A DNA stretch of 64,000 bases from NCBI GenBank assembly GCA_965601455.1, contig OZ271831.1, forward strand, positions 4,340,001 through 4,404,000. The letters run 5' to 3'. Shown here one piece after another: positions 34,148-43,611 of this stretch. This DNA is from JANQEU01 sp965601455. Its GTDB lineage: Bacteria; Bacteroidota; Bacteroidia; Cytophagales; Cyclobacteriaceae. The number at the start of each line of letters is the position of its first letter. Position 1 is the first letter of the stretch. Both the position numbers and the translations under genes were made by a program. A model generated the notes under the pieces. It searched no databases and was not told the DNA's origin. It saw only the letters and a list, made by a program, of their open reading frames with translations.

Positions 34148-36031
34148 TTACGATTTCGAACTTTTATCTAGTTCCTCAAACCGGGAGTTCTGACTAAGAA
34201 ACTCAGGGACTAATTTCTTTAATGACCGAACTAACTCGGCCTCTTGATTCATCAAACGCTGGATTTCCTGAATTCTTTCGATTACATGTTCTTTTCTTAT
34301 TTTGACCACATCTGCAATCATAATCTTATCATGATGGGTAGGCTTGAGATTTTCAAGGTTTGAAAGCACCTCCTCATGTAATTTTTCGCCAGGTCTAAGG
34401 CCAATTATTTCCAAATCGATATCCCTCCCAATTTCTAGTCCTGATAATCGAACCATTTTCTTTACAAGGTCCAAAATCTTAACTGGCTGACCCATGTCAA
34501 ACACTAAAATTTCTCCTCCGTTGCCCATTGCACCTGCTTCCAGAACCAAAGAGCATGCTTCCGGGATAGTCATAAAAAATCTCGTGATATCAGGATGAGT
34601 TACAGTGATTGGCCCTCCTTTTTCAATTTGACGTCTGATCAACGGAATCAAAGAGCCATTAGACCCCAGCACATTCCCGAATCGTGTAGTAATAAATTCT
34701 ACTTTGGAGTCAACACTAAGAGCCTGAATGTAACATTCTGCAGCGCGCTTGGTAGCTCCCATCACATTTGTTGGGTTTACCGCCTTATCTGTAGAAACGA
34801 AAATGAATTTTTCGGCTGAGTATTTTTCTGCCAAGTCTGCCACATTCATGGTCCCAAAAAGATTGGTCTCTATACCTACTGCTGGTTGGTTCTCAATTAT
34901 CGGGACATGTTTGTACGCTGCAGCATGAAAAACGATCTGGGGTTTATGAAGCGAAAAAATAAGCTCCAATTGATCAATGTCTCTAATATCACCAAGTATT
35001 AATTCAAAATCTCCTGGAACTTTCGCTAAAAGCAATTCCTGCTGCAGGTCATAAAGGTCACTTTCAGATTTATCAAGAATAAGTAGCTTCTTAATTCCGC
35101 AGTATAGTACCTGCCTGGATATCTCAGAACCTATTGACCCAGCAGCACCTGTAATAAGTACCACTTTGCCAGAAAATGCCTGGATCATATTCTCCGAAGC
35201 CAGGTCAATTTCTTTCCTTCCCAGCAGGTCTTCAATTCGTACTTCGCGAAATTGCCTCTCACTGAGGTGGCCACCCACCCATCGATCGGGCGGCGGGACT
35301 TCTTTTATCTGAATACCCATTTCAAGAGCCCCATCAATAATCCAATTCCGTCTCTCCTGCGGTAGCTTGCGTGTGGCAATTATAATTTCATCGACCTGAG
35401 TAAGAGACAAAGATTCCTGTAGACTAGCAGCTGGTAGCTTAATCTCCACTCCTTGAATTTTCGAATTATTCATTTTTGGATCGTCATCCAGGTACTGAAC
35501 GAGTCGGTATTCGGTAGTGGACTCTTGCAAAATACGTCCGGTTAGCCTGCCGGTGGCACCTGCTCCATAAATGATTACCTTCTTCCGTTTCCCAAGACTT
35601 GCTAATCTATTGTCAAAGAACTCTTTAACTGTAAAACGGTAACCTATCAGGAAGGCGGAATTCACAAAAAATCCCATGATAATAATTGAAAGGGGAATCA
35701 AATGTCGGGATGGAAAACTCGTCCTTATGATTAGGTTTGAGAGGGCCAGAACCAAAAAAGCAAACGCCAAAGTTTTTATCACAGATAATATATCCTGCTT
35801 GTGGGTGTATCGAACTATACCTCTAAAGGGCTTATACACTAACATAAAAGCGATGTGGACCATCAAATAGAAAACAACCCTTCTCCCATCTAACCACCTT
35901 GACGCATCGACTAAATCAAAATTGAAACGGATTAAAGTTGCGAAGACATAACCCCAGAAAATGATGAAGACGTCAATGGAAGCAATCACCCATCGAGGTA
36001 GAATATTGATCCTATCAAGGATTCTTCTCAT
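34148..36031 (-). CDS. Membrane-bound NDP-sugar 4,6-dehydratase (WbpM/CapD-like)
   Basis: A 627-residue protein. Four N-terminal TM helices (about 14-135), a first Rossmann domain ('IIYGAGATGRLTG' 153-165) and a C-terminal SDR ('VLITGAAGSIGSE' 290-303) match WbpM. The catalytic set is S413-T414-D415-K416 with 'VMGATK', where M424 stands at the SDR tyrosine site, as in WbpM. WbpM converts UDP-GlcNAc to the 4-keto-6-deoxy form, the route to UDP-FucNAc/QuiNAc. It overlaps the initiating transferase by 4 bases, so it probably makes the first sugar of a repeat unit. Confidence 0.93.
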   Translation of the reverse strand: MRRILDRINILPRWVIASIDVFIIFWGYVFATLIRFNFDLVDASRWLDGRRVVFYLMVHIAFMLVYKPFRGIVRYTHKQDILSVIKTLAFAFLVLALSNLIIRTSFPSRHLIPLSIIIMGFFVNSAFLIGYRFTVKEFFDNRLASLGKRKKVIIYGAGATGRLTGRILQESTTEYRLVQYLDDDPKMNNSKIQGVEIKLPAASLQESLSLTQVDEIIIATRKLPQERRNWIIDGALEMGIQIKEVPPPDRWVGGHLSERQFREVRIEDLLGRKEIDLASENMIQAFSGKVVLITGAAGSIGSEISRQVLYCGIKKLLILDKSESDLYDLQQELLLAKVPGDFELILGDIRDIDQLELIFSLHKPQIVFHAAAYKHVPIIENQPAVGIETNLFGTMNVADLAEKYSAEKFIFVSTDKAVNPTNVMGATKRAAECYIQALSVDSKVEFITTRFGNVLGSNGSLIPLIRRQIEKGGPITVTHPDITRFFMTIPEACSLVLEAGAMGNGGEILVFDMGQPVKILDLVKKMVRLSGLEIGRDIDLEIIGLRPGEKLHEEVLSNLENLKPTHHDKIMIADVVKIRKEHVIERIQEIQRLMNQEAELVRSLKKLVPEFLSQNSRFEELDKSSKS

Positions 36032-37011
36032 TGGTTTTGGTTTTGAACACCGATTTTTACTGGAGAATACTTCTTTCGAAGCAATAAATAAAGGAAGCCA
36101 ATAACAACGATATTACTCGCTATCCAAATCCAGGGATTGATCAAATCCGACATTTTAGTCAAGTAAAAATACAACAATCCATTTACCACTAGTTGAACAA
36201 GTGCATATATACTGGCAACTAATACATGGGAGAGTTGAAATTCATTGACCATTACCTGGTATAAGTGGCTGCGGTGAGGGGAAAATATGTTCTCGCTTTT
36301 AAGAGCTCGCTTAAGTATGGTAAATAAGCTATCTACTCCATAAACCAACCAAAGGAGAATGTAAACCGGATTCAGTGTCTTGAAAATTAGATATAGGGTA
36401 AGAAATATTAGGAAGTATCCAATGGATAAGCTTCCTACATCACCGCAAAAACAAACAGCATTCTTTCTGACATTATAAACTGAAAATAGAATCAATGAAT
36501 ACAGAACCAGGTACAGAATATTGTCATCTGCAAACGGGTGATCAAATAGGATCCATATGGATCCGACCATCAAAATACTGTAAAGCGATGTGATACCATT
36601 TATTCCATCCATAAAATTATAGGCATTTAACACACCTAATGATCCAACGAACAGAAATACCAGCAGCAAAATGGGTAACTCCAGCAATTCTAACTGATAT
36701 ACGATTAATCCTATTGATACCGATTGAAATGCTAACCTGACCCGGGCAGAGAGCCCCACTAAATCATCCAAGAACCCTAAAGTACCAACGAGTAAAACAC
36801 CTACTAAAAAAGGGACATAGGAGGAAGTCGTCGGTATGGTACCAAGAACTATTGCGAATAGAAACACTACACCTGCCCCTCGGACAACCGGTTTTGAATG
36901 AGAACTTCTCTGGTTAGGTATATCTAGAACGTTAAATTTTCTGGCTAAAACTAAATAGCCTAAGAATAGCAAGGTCAATACCACCAAAGACAAAAGGTTC
37001 AAAGTTTCCAT
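36028..37011 (-). CDS. Polyprenyl-phosphate N-acetylhexosamine-1-phosphate transferase (WecA/WbpL family)
   Basis: A 327-residue MraY-family protein with about ten TM helices. It contains 'LDDLVGL' (81-87, D82/D83 for Mg2+), 'NAYNFMDGINGI' (129-140) and the 'SPHRSHLYQ' (HRxHxY) loop that binds the nucleotide. It starts repeat-unit assembly by transferring a sugar-1-phosphate to undecaprenyl phosphate. It sits between a WbpK-like epimerase and a WbpM-like dehydratase, the same trio as in Pseudomonas O-antigen clusters, so UDP-FucNAc or UDP-QuiNAc is the likely donor. Confidence 0.93.
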   Translation of the reverse strand: METLNLLSLVVLTLLFLGYLVLARKFNVLDIPNQRSSHSKPVVRGAGVVFLFAIVLGTIPTTSSYVPFLVGVLLVGTLGFLDDLVGLSARVRLAFQSVSIGLIVYQLELLELPILLLVFLFVGSLGVLNAYNFMDGINGITSLYSILMVGSIWILFDHPFADDNILYLVLYSLILFSVYNVRKNAVCFCGDVGSLSIGYFLIFLTLYLIFKTLNPVYILLWLVYGVDSLFTILKRALKSENIFSPHRSHLYQVMVNEFQLSHVLVASIYALVQLVVNGLLYFYLTKMSDLINPWIWIASNIVVIGFLYLLLRKKYSPVKIGVQNQNQ

Positions 37012-37871
37012 TATTGGCTAATCATCTCCTTTATTCCCTCACTAAAAGTCTTCTTTCGATCCCCAAGAATTGAGTCAATGGCGTAATAGGGTCCCACTTC
37101 AAAAGATTCAAATAATCGGGAATAGATCCCCGGTTTTAATACTTTCAAGAGTCTCCTAAATGGTAAAGGAAGAGTAAAAAGACCAGGTTTCCTGCCCAGC
37201 GCCAATCTTATCTCCGATACCAAATTCGATGTAGACGTTGGTACACCGTCCGTTGGAATAAAAATTCCCTCAAGGCGTTTATCGATTACCTCTACCAGGA
37301 AATTAACCAAGTTTGATGTTCCAATCATACTTCTGGAGTTCCGAATACCTCCCAGTGGTAAGAGGAAAGGAGTACGGGACAATTTCACAATTTTATCAAT
37401 ATTACCTTTTACCCCAGGTCCGTAAACTAACGGGCATCGAACAATAGTCACTCTGTATTCCTTTGTTGCCATCGATAGAAGTAGTGACTCTGCCATAAGT
37501 TTACTTCTTCCATAATCATCTTGAGGATTAGGCTTTAATTCAGCATTAATCATCCTTACGTCATCGCCATAAACTTTGGTAGAGCTGAAATAAATGAAAT
37601 GTTTTACACCAGCCTCTCTAGCCAGCCTTGAAAGGAATTCCGGGTAATCGCAATTAACTTTTACATACTCTGATTCCAGTACTTTAGAAGTTTGATGTGC
37701 AATACCACTGAGATAGATTACTGTATCCACCGATCCAAGGTCAATCGATTCCGCAGCGACTAATCCTTCCCTCATGGAAAGTGTATCCAGGGCATAACGT
37801 CTACCAGCAAGCTGAATAAAGTTTTTACCTATGAATCCACTGGCACCCGTAATTAGAATTGACTTCTTCAT
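37011..37871 (-). CDS. NAD-dependent epimerase/reductase (WbpK-like)
   Basis: A 286-residue SDR with 'ILITGASGFIGKNF' near the N-terminus, 'YLSGIAHQT', 'YFSSTKVYGDD' and YxxxK in 'DDYGRSKLMAE'. The 'LSGIAHQ' form is typical of 4-keto-6-deoxy-HexNAc reductases such as WbpK/WbpV. It is predicted to reduce the WbpM-type product before transfer by the WecA-type enzyme. I use the ATG at 37869-37871; it shares an A with its own stop-start junction to the next gene (TAATG at 37009-37013). Confidence 0.88.
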   Translation of the reverse strand: MKKSILITGASGFIGKNFIQLAGRRYALDTLSMREGLVAAESIDLGSVDTVIYLSGIAHQTSKVLESEYVKVNCDYPEFLSRLAREAGVKHFIYFSSTKVYGDDVRMINAELKPNPQDDYGRSKLMAESLLLSMATKEYRVTIVRCPLVYGPGVKGNIDKIVKLSRTPFLLPLGGIRNSRSMIGTSNLVNFLVEVIDKRLEGIFIPTDGVPTSTSNLVSEIRLALGRKPGLFTLPLPFRRLLKVLKPGIYSRLFESFEVGPYYAIDSILGDRKKTFSEGIKEMISQ

Positions 37872-37878
37872 ATTCAAT

Positions 37879-39075
37879 TCACAGACTGTTTATGAGTTCT
37901 CTCCACTTATTTGCAAGTGAATCGATATCATAGTCGTCTCGCACTCCATTGAAAGCCTGCATTTTTTTGTCAAGTAGTTCCGTCCTATTACGCAAAATCT
38001 TTGAGAATATCTGATTTGCATCCTTTACAATTTCATCAACAGGTCTGAGCTGATTAACTTTTTCTAAATAATCTTCTGCCCTCAAATTCATCTCAATAAA
38101 GGGTGAATTATTGATAATCCACCCTCCATGGCATTTTCTCACCAATCCGGCCAGATCGCTCCACTCCGGACAAATTCCAAGTATTGCTAACCCACCAGCC
38201 ATCATGCCGTAGGTCTTGCTAGGAAGACAAACTGTGGCTCCTCCGGGTGTAAGAGTAACTAGACCAATATGAAACGATCGAATGTCGTTTCTCCAAACAT
38301 CGCTGCTAACAGCCGGAATAATCTTGACATCTATTCCTTTTAGCTCTTCCTCGATAAATAGTGCTTGGGCTCCACTTACGTAGAAATTAAAGTCAATTTT
38401 ATCCTTTAAGTCTCCGGATTTTACTGATTTAATGATCTCAATAATAGACAAACTATCATGCAAGTATCCAAGCTGTCCTCCATAATGAACAACTACCCTA
38501 TCTGGAGGAGAAATCGGTTGTTCGCTGGAAAATCCGGAAATGTCAGTAGATATGTCAATGACCACGGATTTTCTTGGTACACCCCATCGAGATTCCGCAT
38601 GCTTTTTCAAGTATTGGCCTAAGTATACCGTCGCATCACAGTCTCTCTGAATCCTTGTCTGTATTTTGCCTCCAATTCTACTGGTCATCGATTGATCGCT
38701 GGACATTCCAGCAACCTGGATGGCATCTGGAAATAAATCATAGAGTAAATGGACAACTTTATGATTGGTGAAAGTGAGCTTCGGAATAAGTGGTGCAAAA
38801 AAAGTGTTGCTGGTAACAATGTACGTCCTGGGTCTGATGGAGAATAATGCATTCATCCAGAGAAACAGAGGGTAAATCAGATACATTTGGATTCTAAGCC
38901 AAATTTTCATTGGATGATAAATCCGATACCTTGCTCGTTTTCGATAAACTTTTTCACTCACCAGGTATATTGGGGTAGCCTTAAACCCAGCGTTTCCTAG
39001 CGTCCTCCCTAAAAAAAAGAAATAATCCAACCCAATACTGCTACAGTAATACACCTTCGGGTTATCCAATCTCAT
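37879..39075 (-). CDS. GT4-like (GT-B) glycosyltransferase
   Basis: A 398-residue GT-B protein. The N-terminal half has 'VYYCSSIGLDYFFFLGRTL' and 'HKVVHLLYDLFPDAIQVAG', and the C-terminal half 'VVVHYGGQLGYLHDSLSIIE' and 'LPSKTYGMMAGGLAILGICP', which carries the donor-site glutamate-equivalent region of WbuB-like enzymes. A short hydrophobic stretch near 62-80 may anchor it to the membrane. Its end is 7 bases from the WbpK-like gene and it shares one base with the acetyltransferase stop. Confidence 0.85.
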   Translation of the reverse strand: MRLDNPKVYYCSSIGLDYFFFLGRTLGNAGFKATPIYLVSEKVYRKRARYRIYHPMKIWLRIQMYLIYPLFLWMNALFSIRPRTYIVTSNTFFAPLIPKLTFTNHKVVHLLYDLFPDAIQVAGMSSDQSMTSRIGGKIQTRIQRDCDATVYLGQYLKKHAESRWGVPRKSVVIDISTDISGFSSEQPISPPDRVVVHYGGQLGYLHDSLSIIEIIKSVKSGDLKDKIDFNFYVSGAQALFIEEELKGIDVKIIPAVSSDVWRNDIRSFHIGLVTLTPGGATVCLPSKTYGMMAGGLAILGICPEWSDLAGLVRKCHGGWIINNSPFIEMNLRAEDYLEKVNQLRPVDEIVKDANQIFSKILRNRTELLDKKMQAFNGVRDDYDIDSLANKWRELINSL

Positions 39076-39638
39076 TAATTACTTTCTTTTTGAATATTCC
39101 TAGTGCCAACCTTAACTGCCGGATTGCCTCTGTAAATAGATCTAGATTCCAAATTTTTACTTGCTACTGAGTTTACCGCTAATATCGAGTGTTCACCACA
39201 AGTGACCCCATTTGTAACCATTGATTTAGCCCCTATCCAAACGCCATCTTCTAGCACAATTTCACCAACAATCAATTCAAAACTAGAACTATTGAAGTTA
39301 TGATTGCCCGTTAAGATCATAGCACCCTGAGACAAACAGGCATTCGCTCCAATCTTAACTTTCACCAAATTATCAATCCAGACGTTCTCTCCGATCCAAG
39401 TGTATTCTTCAACTTCCAAATTCCAAGGATACTTGATATCAACTCCGGGTTTAATATTCACCCCCTTTCCAATTTTTGCTCCGAACAATCGCAGTATAAG
39501 GATCGAAATTTTTGAACTGATAACGACGCCTGACTTCAAAAAGAAAAGATTAACATAATACCAAAGGAGTCTAATTAGAACATTCCTTCCAGGATAGTAC
39601 CATGAGTTATCATATTTTGAAAGATTTACTTTCTCCAT
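39075..39638 (-). CDS. WcaF-like O-acetyltransferase (left-handed beta-helix)
   Basis: A 187-residue hexapeptide-repeat protein. Repeats run from about 50 to 165 ('IGKGVNIKPGVDIKYP', 'VWIDNLVKVKIGANACLSQG'), with 'LTGNHNFNS' supplying the catalytic His of WcaF/NodL-type acetyltransferases, and it ends with 'IYRGNPAVKVGTR'. It would O-acetylate a sugar using acetyl-CoA. It lies between two GT4 genes, so it probably modifies the same repeat unit. Confidence 0.9.
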   Translation of the reverse strand: MEKVNLSKYDNSWYYPGRNVLIRLLWYYVNLFFLKSGVVISSKISILILRLFGAKIGKGVNIKPGVDIKYPWNLEVEEYTWIGENVWIDNLVKVKIGANACLSQGAMILTGNHNFNSSSFELIVGEIVLEDGVWIGAKSMVTNGVTCGEHSILAVNSVASKNLESRSIYRGNPAVKVGTRNIQKESN

Positions 39639-39662
39639 TTCTTTTTCGTATTTGATCTCAAT

Positions 39663-40790
39663 TCACTCTTCTCCCACGATTTTACGGTACACCCTTTGGT
39701 GATTGTCAACGCATCTTTCTATGTCAAGATTTTCTTCGACATACCTTCTACCATTATTAGCAAGATCTTTGGCCATTTTCGGATTATTCATCAGCCTTAT
39801 GAATTCCTGGGCCATTCTTTTCGGATCTTCCATGGGTACAGCGACCCCACAGTGTTGTTCCTTAAAAATCTCCGGAATATCCCCCACATTGGTTGATACT
39901 ACTGGTAAAGAAGTTGCAAGAGCCTCCCATACGGACATAGGTGAAGCTTCATATCTAGAAGAGCAGAAATAGAAATCAACTTCATTGAGGAGCTCTTGAA
40001 TGTTCGCCCTTTCCCCAAGAAAGTGGACATTTGTTAATTCATTTTCATTAATCATGGATTGCAGTTTCGAGAAGTAGGCCTTTTGATTCTCCAAAATTTT
40101 TCCTGCCACTAAAAATTGCACCTCTTCTTTGGCTACATTTCGTATTTCAATTGCGGTACGAATTATCAATTCAATCCCCTTAACTGGGTTGATGTTTGCG
40201 ACCGTCAATATTCTTGTGATTTTCCTTTCTTCACCTTTTTGATGTGGGATTTTTTTGAATTTTTTAGTGTCCACAGGTGCAGAAACTACTCCCAAAAATC
40301 TCTTTCCCTCGCTCGTAAGATACAATTGATACGTTTTTTGACTTGCAACTATAAAGTGATTAGCCCATCGTTTGGTAAGTCGAAATAACACCATGATTAT
40401 CTCTGGCATATACGTGTCGTTCAAATGCCACAGTACTTTTTTTCCCAAAAGCTTCCCTGCAATAACTCCCTTGATTTGAAAAGCGCCATTCACATGAATA
40501 ATGTCAGCGTTCACTCGGTTGATTTCTTTGCAGATTAAGAATATTTCAAAAGGAAAAAGAAAAAAGTACTTTAAGAGATGCAACAGATCCTTAGTTAGTC
40601 GATGCAGTGGTAGTTCTTTATAAGGAACACCAACTTCTTTTAAGGATTCCACAAACTTTTTACTTCCATTAGGAAGTAATACAATGGTTTGAATCCCCCT
40701 ATTTTGAAGTCTTGAGGATACCTCCAGTACTCTTCTTTGCGGACCTCCAAAACGACCTTCCTCAAGGATATTAACTACGGTCAATGACAT
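39663..40790 (-). CDS. GT4 family glycosyltransferase
   Basis: A 375-residue GT-B enzyme. 'NILEEGRFGGPQRRVLEV' is the GT4 N-terminal glycine loop, 'ILTVANINPVKGIELII' begins the donor domain and 'SSRYEASPMSVWEALATSLP' contains the E-x7-E type motif. I use the ATG at 40788-40790; a GTG two codons earlier is less likely. A 194-base gap separates it from the upstream sulfotransferase gene, so it may begin a new transcript, though I see no clear promoter. Confidence 0.92.
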   Translation of the reverse strand: MSLTVVNILEEGRFGGPQRRVLEVSSRLQNRGIQTIVLLPNGSKKFVESLKEVGVPYKELPLHRLTKDLLHLLKYFFLFPFEIFLICKEINRVNADIIHVNGAFQIKGVIAGKLLGKKVLWHLNDTYMPEIIMVLFRLTKRWANHFIVASQKTYQLYLTSEGKRFLGVVSAPVDTKKFKKIPHQKGEERKITRILTVANINPVKGIELIIRTAIEIRNVAKEEVQFLVAGKILENQKAYFSKLQSMINENELTNVHFLGERANIQELLNEVDFYFCSSRYEASPMSVWEALATSLPVVSTNVGDIPEIFKEQHCGVAVPMEDPKRMAQEFIRLMNNPKMAKDLANNGRRYVEENLDIERCVDNHQRVYRKIVGEE

Positions 40791-40824
40791 GTCCACTTTT
40801 AGTAGCCCTACTTACACTTCTCAA

Positions 40825-40867
40825 AATTGAAATCCCTGTTAGTCAGTAATCATCGCAAATTTCAATT
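40825..40867. repeat. 9-bp inverted repeat in the gap before the GT4 gene
   Basis: AATTGAAAT (40825-40833) and ATTTCAATT (40859-40867) are perfect inverted repeats separated by 25 bases, inside the 194-base gap 40791-40984. The stem is AT-only but for one pair, so it is a weak hairpin at best; it could be an operator. No promoter match or ORF of note is seen in this gap. Confidence 0.4.
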
Positions 40868-40984
40868 AAATAATGATTAAGGGAGGAATTTGGTCTAGAA
40901 AAATGACAAAGGATCAACTGAAGATGATTTGCACTCTAATCAGCTCCACGGCCAGAGCCTGAAGTAAAGCTAACTACCTTGTTT

Positions 40985-41779
40985 TCAAGATTTCCAAGAA
41001 TGATCTGTCTCATAACCCGCCTTTATCAGTGCGTCTCCTCCATAATGATCGAAAACCTCATTTGACTTTTGATTAAAATGATTTTTCCAATCACCGGCTA
41101 TTCCCTTTCTTAGAAAACTTTTCTTATTCTCCTGTCCAGGAATCCTTTTGGTTTGATTCTTGAACGAGTATGTCTCCACAATTTTGTCAAGGTCTACCTC
41201 ATGTCCATTACCGTCAGATAAAAAGATCATGGCTTTTAGCAACTCTGCTTTAGCGTCAATTAGGAGATCTTCATACTTAATCGTAATCACATTATCCAGG
41301 TTATACGATGCGTAAACATGCTCTGACCAATTACTTCTGAACGGCCCCTCACTAAATTGATGGAACATATACTCTATAAAGCTTGGCAAATTTTCCTCTA
41401 TATCCTCGTAATCTTTAAAGCCTAGGATTTTCCTTGTTTTACGTACTATGAACTTCGGGTTCCGATTATTCTCAAACAGAAAATGGAAATATGCGGAAAC
41501 CATGACGTCTCTACCGTCTCTTATTATCGAAACCATTTTACCGAATCTTTTATTTGGTAGAATGTGCCCGTGAAAAACTGCAGCCTCAAATTTGGGGGTT
41601 ACGTTCCTGGGAAAAGGAAGGTCAAGTGCAGCAGCCAACATCTGAGAAAACCAGGTTCCTCCAGACTTAGGAAACTCCATCACGGGAATGAGTCCTAGCT
41701 GTTTCCCCAAAAAAAACAACATAAACAACCTTTTCGCAGCAGCAATTCTAATTTGCAGCAGACTTCTGGTCTCCTTCAT
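40985..41779 (-). CDS. Sulfotransferase domain protein
   Basis: A 264-residue PAPS-dependent sulfotransferase. The 5'-phosphosulfate loop reads 'FPKSGGTWFSQML' (36-48) and the 3'-phosphate site 'IIRDGRDVMVSAYFHF', both classical; 'KYEDLLIDAKAEL' and the C-terminal 'GDWKNHF' also fit the Sulfotransfer_1 family. It sulfates a hydroxyl or amine of the glycan. It overlaps the deacetylase gene by 4 bases (ATGA) and so belongs to a coupled sulfotransferase-deacetylase-sulfotransferase trio. Confidence 0.9.
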   Translation of the reverse strand: MKETRSLLQIRIAAAKRLFMLFFLGKQLGLIPVMEFPKSGGTWFSQMLAAALDLPFPRNVTPKFEAAVFHGHILPNKRFGKMVSIIRDGRDVMVSAYFHFLFENNRNPKFIVRKTRKILGFKDYEDIEENLPSFIEYMFHQFSEGPFRSNWSEHVYASYNLDNVITIKYEDLLIDAKAELLKAMIFLSDGNGHEVDLDKIVETYSFKNQTKRIPGQENKKSFLRKGIAGDWKNHFNQKSNEVFDHYGGDALIKAGYETDHSWKS

Positions 41780-42711
41780 GGGTTAATCTGATTCATGGTC
41801 TTTATTTCCAACTTATCTTGAGCTCTTAGAGTACTCGCCTTACTCAAAACTTTTTCGAAAGCTTTAAAATGCTTTTCTGTATTGGTCCCAAAATTGAATG
41901 GATGAAACCATAGATGAAATATTCCATTTTTTTTATATGCCGATTTAAGGCCCATTATAGCTTTCGCAGTGGTAAGCGAAATTGGTATATTTTTCTTCAG
42001 CCCTAAGTGGGTTTGCCTAAACAGCAATCCACCGGGAATCTTTATCAATCCATTTGCGTCATATTCCGCTTTCCCCACCTGCGGTGAAATCGGCAAGATT
42101 TGAATTAAATTGTTTAGCAGTTTATCAAGGATCGAGGTTTTGTGATCGAGAATCGGATCTTTATCCCTATATCTTTTGAAGCCGTAAGATTTAAGGAGGT
42201 CAAGATGCCCTACTTTGTTCCTGGGAAACACAAATGAATCCGGAGATATACCATATGCTTTCAGGGACGTAACCATACGACTGAGATCCTTATCGATTAT
42301 TTCCCTATGCTCCTCAGAAACCGAAGTGAAAACTATATGACTATATGAATGGGCTCCAATCTCATGAGCTGCTCGAGAATTTCTAATCTTGTCTATCACT
42401 TCAGGAAAAAGTAGCAAAGAAAAATGCTCATTGTGTAAGTCCGAATTTGAATACAATGACCTGGAATCTAGTCCGGGATAGAAATCGGATACCTGGAATC
42501 TATCGTGGCTTTCACTTGCCCCTTCATAATCAATCATCTTCCCAACCACTGCCCAGGTGGCCGGTATATTATATTTATCGAATAACTCTAATAAGCGGTC
42601 TACATTCTCTCTGGCTGACCTGAACAAGGGATCATATAATTTCCTTTTCGGACTATCTATCCATCCCCACGCCAGTTCCGTGTCAAGTGAAATGGTGAAA
42701 GTCCCTTTCAT
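41776..42711 (-). CDS. Polysaccharide deacetylase (NodB-like fold, variant motif 1)
   Basis: A 311-residue carbohydrate esterase 4-like protein without signal peptide. Motif 1 reads 'ISLDTELAWG' (8-17), where the usual TFDDG becomes LDTE, a form seen in a capsule-associated subgroup; motif 2 is 'EIGAHSYSHIVF' with two metal-binding His. 'WLFHPFNFG' near the end supplies a late His motif. It would remove an acetyl group, most likely from an N-acetylhexosamine, in the cytoplasm. It overlaps sulfotransferase genes at both ends by ATGA. Confidence 0.85.
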   Translation of the reverse strand: MKGTFTISLDTELAWGWIDSPKRKLYDPLFRSARENVDRLLELFDKYNIPATWAVVGKMIDYEGASESHDRFQVSDFYPGLDSRSLYSNSDLHNEHFSLLLFPEVIDKIRNSRAAHEIGAHSYSHIVFTSVSEEHREIIDKDLSRMVTSLKAYGISPDSFVFPRNKVGHLDLLKSYGFKRYRDKDPILDHKTSILDKLLNNLIQILPISPQVGKAEYDANGLIKIPGGLLFRQTHLGLKKNIPISLTTAKAIMGLKSAYKKNGIFHLWFHPFNFGTNTEKHFKAFEKVLSKASTLRAQDKLEIKTMNQINP

Positions 42712-43589
42712 TTGCCTGTATAATTGAATTTGCTTAAGAGGGAACCAGCTGTCGATTCGATAACAGAGATTTCTTCTTCAGTCAATCTATTGATGCTTTT
42801 TTCATTCATGTTTCTAACGGTAAACTCGGCATCCGAGATTTTAATGGTATTACCGATAGTTGTGTAAGCATTCGTGATTTTGAGAAATTGACAGATTTCG
42901 TCAATAACCCCTTTAGGATCATCCGCAAAACGCTCGTATTCAATCTGCAGGAAATTTTTAACCTTTTTGGAGTATTTAAGCATGTTCTGATTTGCCATAA
43001 GCCACTGGCTTGCAGCCGTTTTTACAGAATACTCCGTTGCTCCATATTGATCAATTGCTGGACCCTTCGGTTTCGCCTTTCTTCTGATTCCGTCAACCAC
43101 CGCAAAACCATTTCTAATAATGCCAATAAAATACACATTGTCAAGGTTGACATCGATCCATTCCATTCGTTCAATATTGGATATTGACTTTTCTAGAAAA
43201 TGGGATTTTGACCGATCCCACAACGGACTCCAATCTCGTATAAGCTTAGATGACTTGTTAGAATCTAATCCTGGCTTTAAGTGAATATAGTCTTGACAAT
43301 AAATCCAGTTTCGTGTCCATCCAAGATCTTCTGGTCTTCCAAACTCTTTGGTAAACCTTACACCTTCCTTAGGTAAACCGGATATGGAGGGGTGAGCACC
43401 AAGAATTTCTCGTAAGATGGTAGTTCCTGAGTTATAGCACCCAACAATAAAAATCCAATTCTTAGGGGTAGTGGATTTGAAAAATGGTGATACTAGTAAA
43501 CGTACAAACGGTTTTGAGTACAATCTTCCTATTATCTCCTTGCGGATATTCCTGGGCCTGTCTTTGTAGGCTAATAGCTTATCTATCAT
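42708..43589 (-). CDS. Sulfotransferase family protein
   Basis: A 293-residue sulfotransferase. 'IFIVGCYNSGTTILREIL' (47-64) is the 5'-phosphosulfate-binding region, followed by 'AHPSISGLPKEG'; 'YFIGIIRNGFAVVDGI' is the 3'-phosphate region. 'LQIEYERFADDPKGVIDEIC' matches the later family motif. It couples by ATGA to the deacetylase gene. It is a different subfamily from the one at 40985, so the two probably act at different positions. Confidence 0.85.
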   Translation of the reverse strand: MIDKLLAYKDRPRNIRKEIIGRLYSKPFVRLLVSPFFKSTTPKNWIFIVGCYNSGTTILREILGAHPSISGLPKEGVRFTKEFGRPEDLGWTRNWIYCQDYIHLKPGLDSNKSSKLIRDWSPLWDRSKSHFLEKSISNIERMEWIDVNLDNVYFIGIIRNGFAVVDGIRRKAKPKGPAIDQYGATEYSVKTAASQWLMANQNMLKYSKKVKNFLQIEYERFADDPKGVIDEICQFLKITNAYTTIGNTIKISDAEFTVRNMNEKSINRLTEEEISVIESTAGSLLSKFNYTGK

Positions 43590-43611
43590 TTTTCAATAAA
43601 ATAATTTTCTA

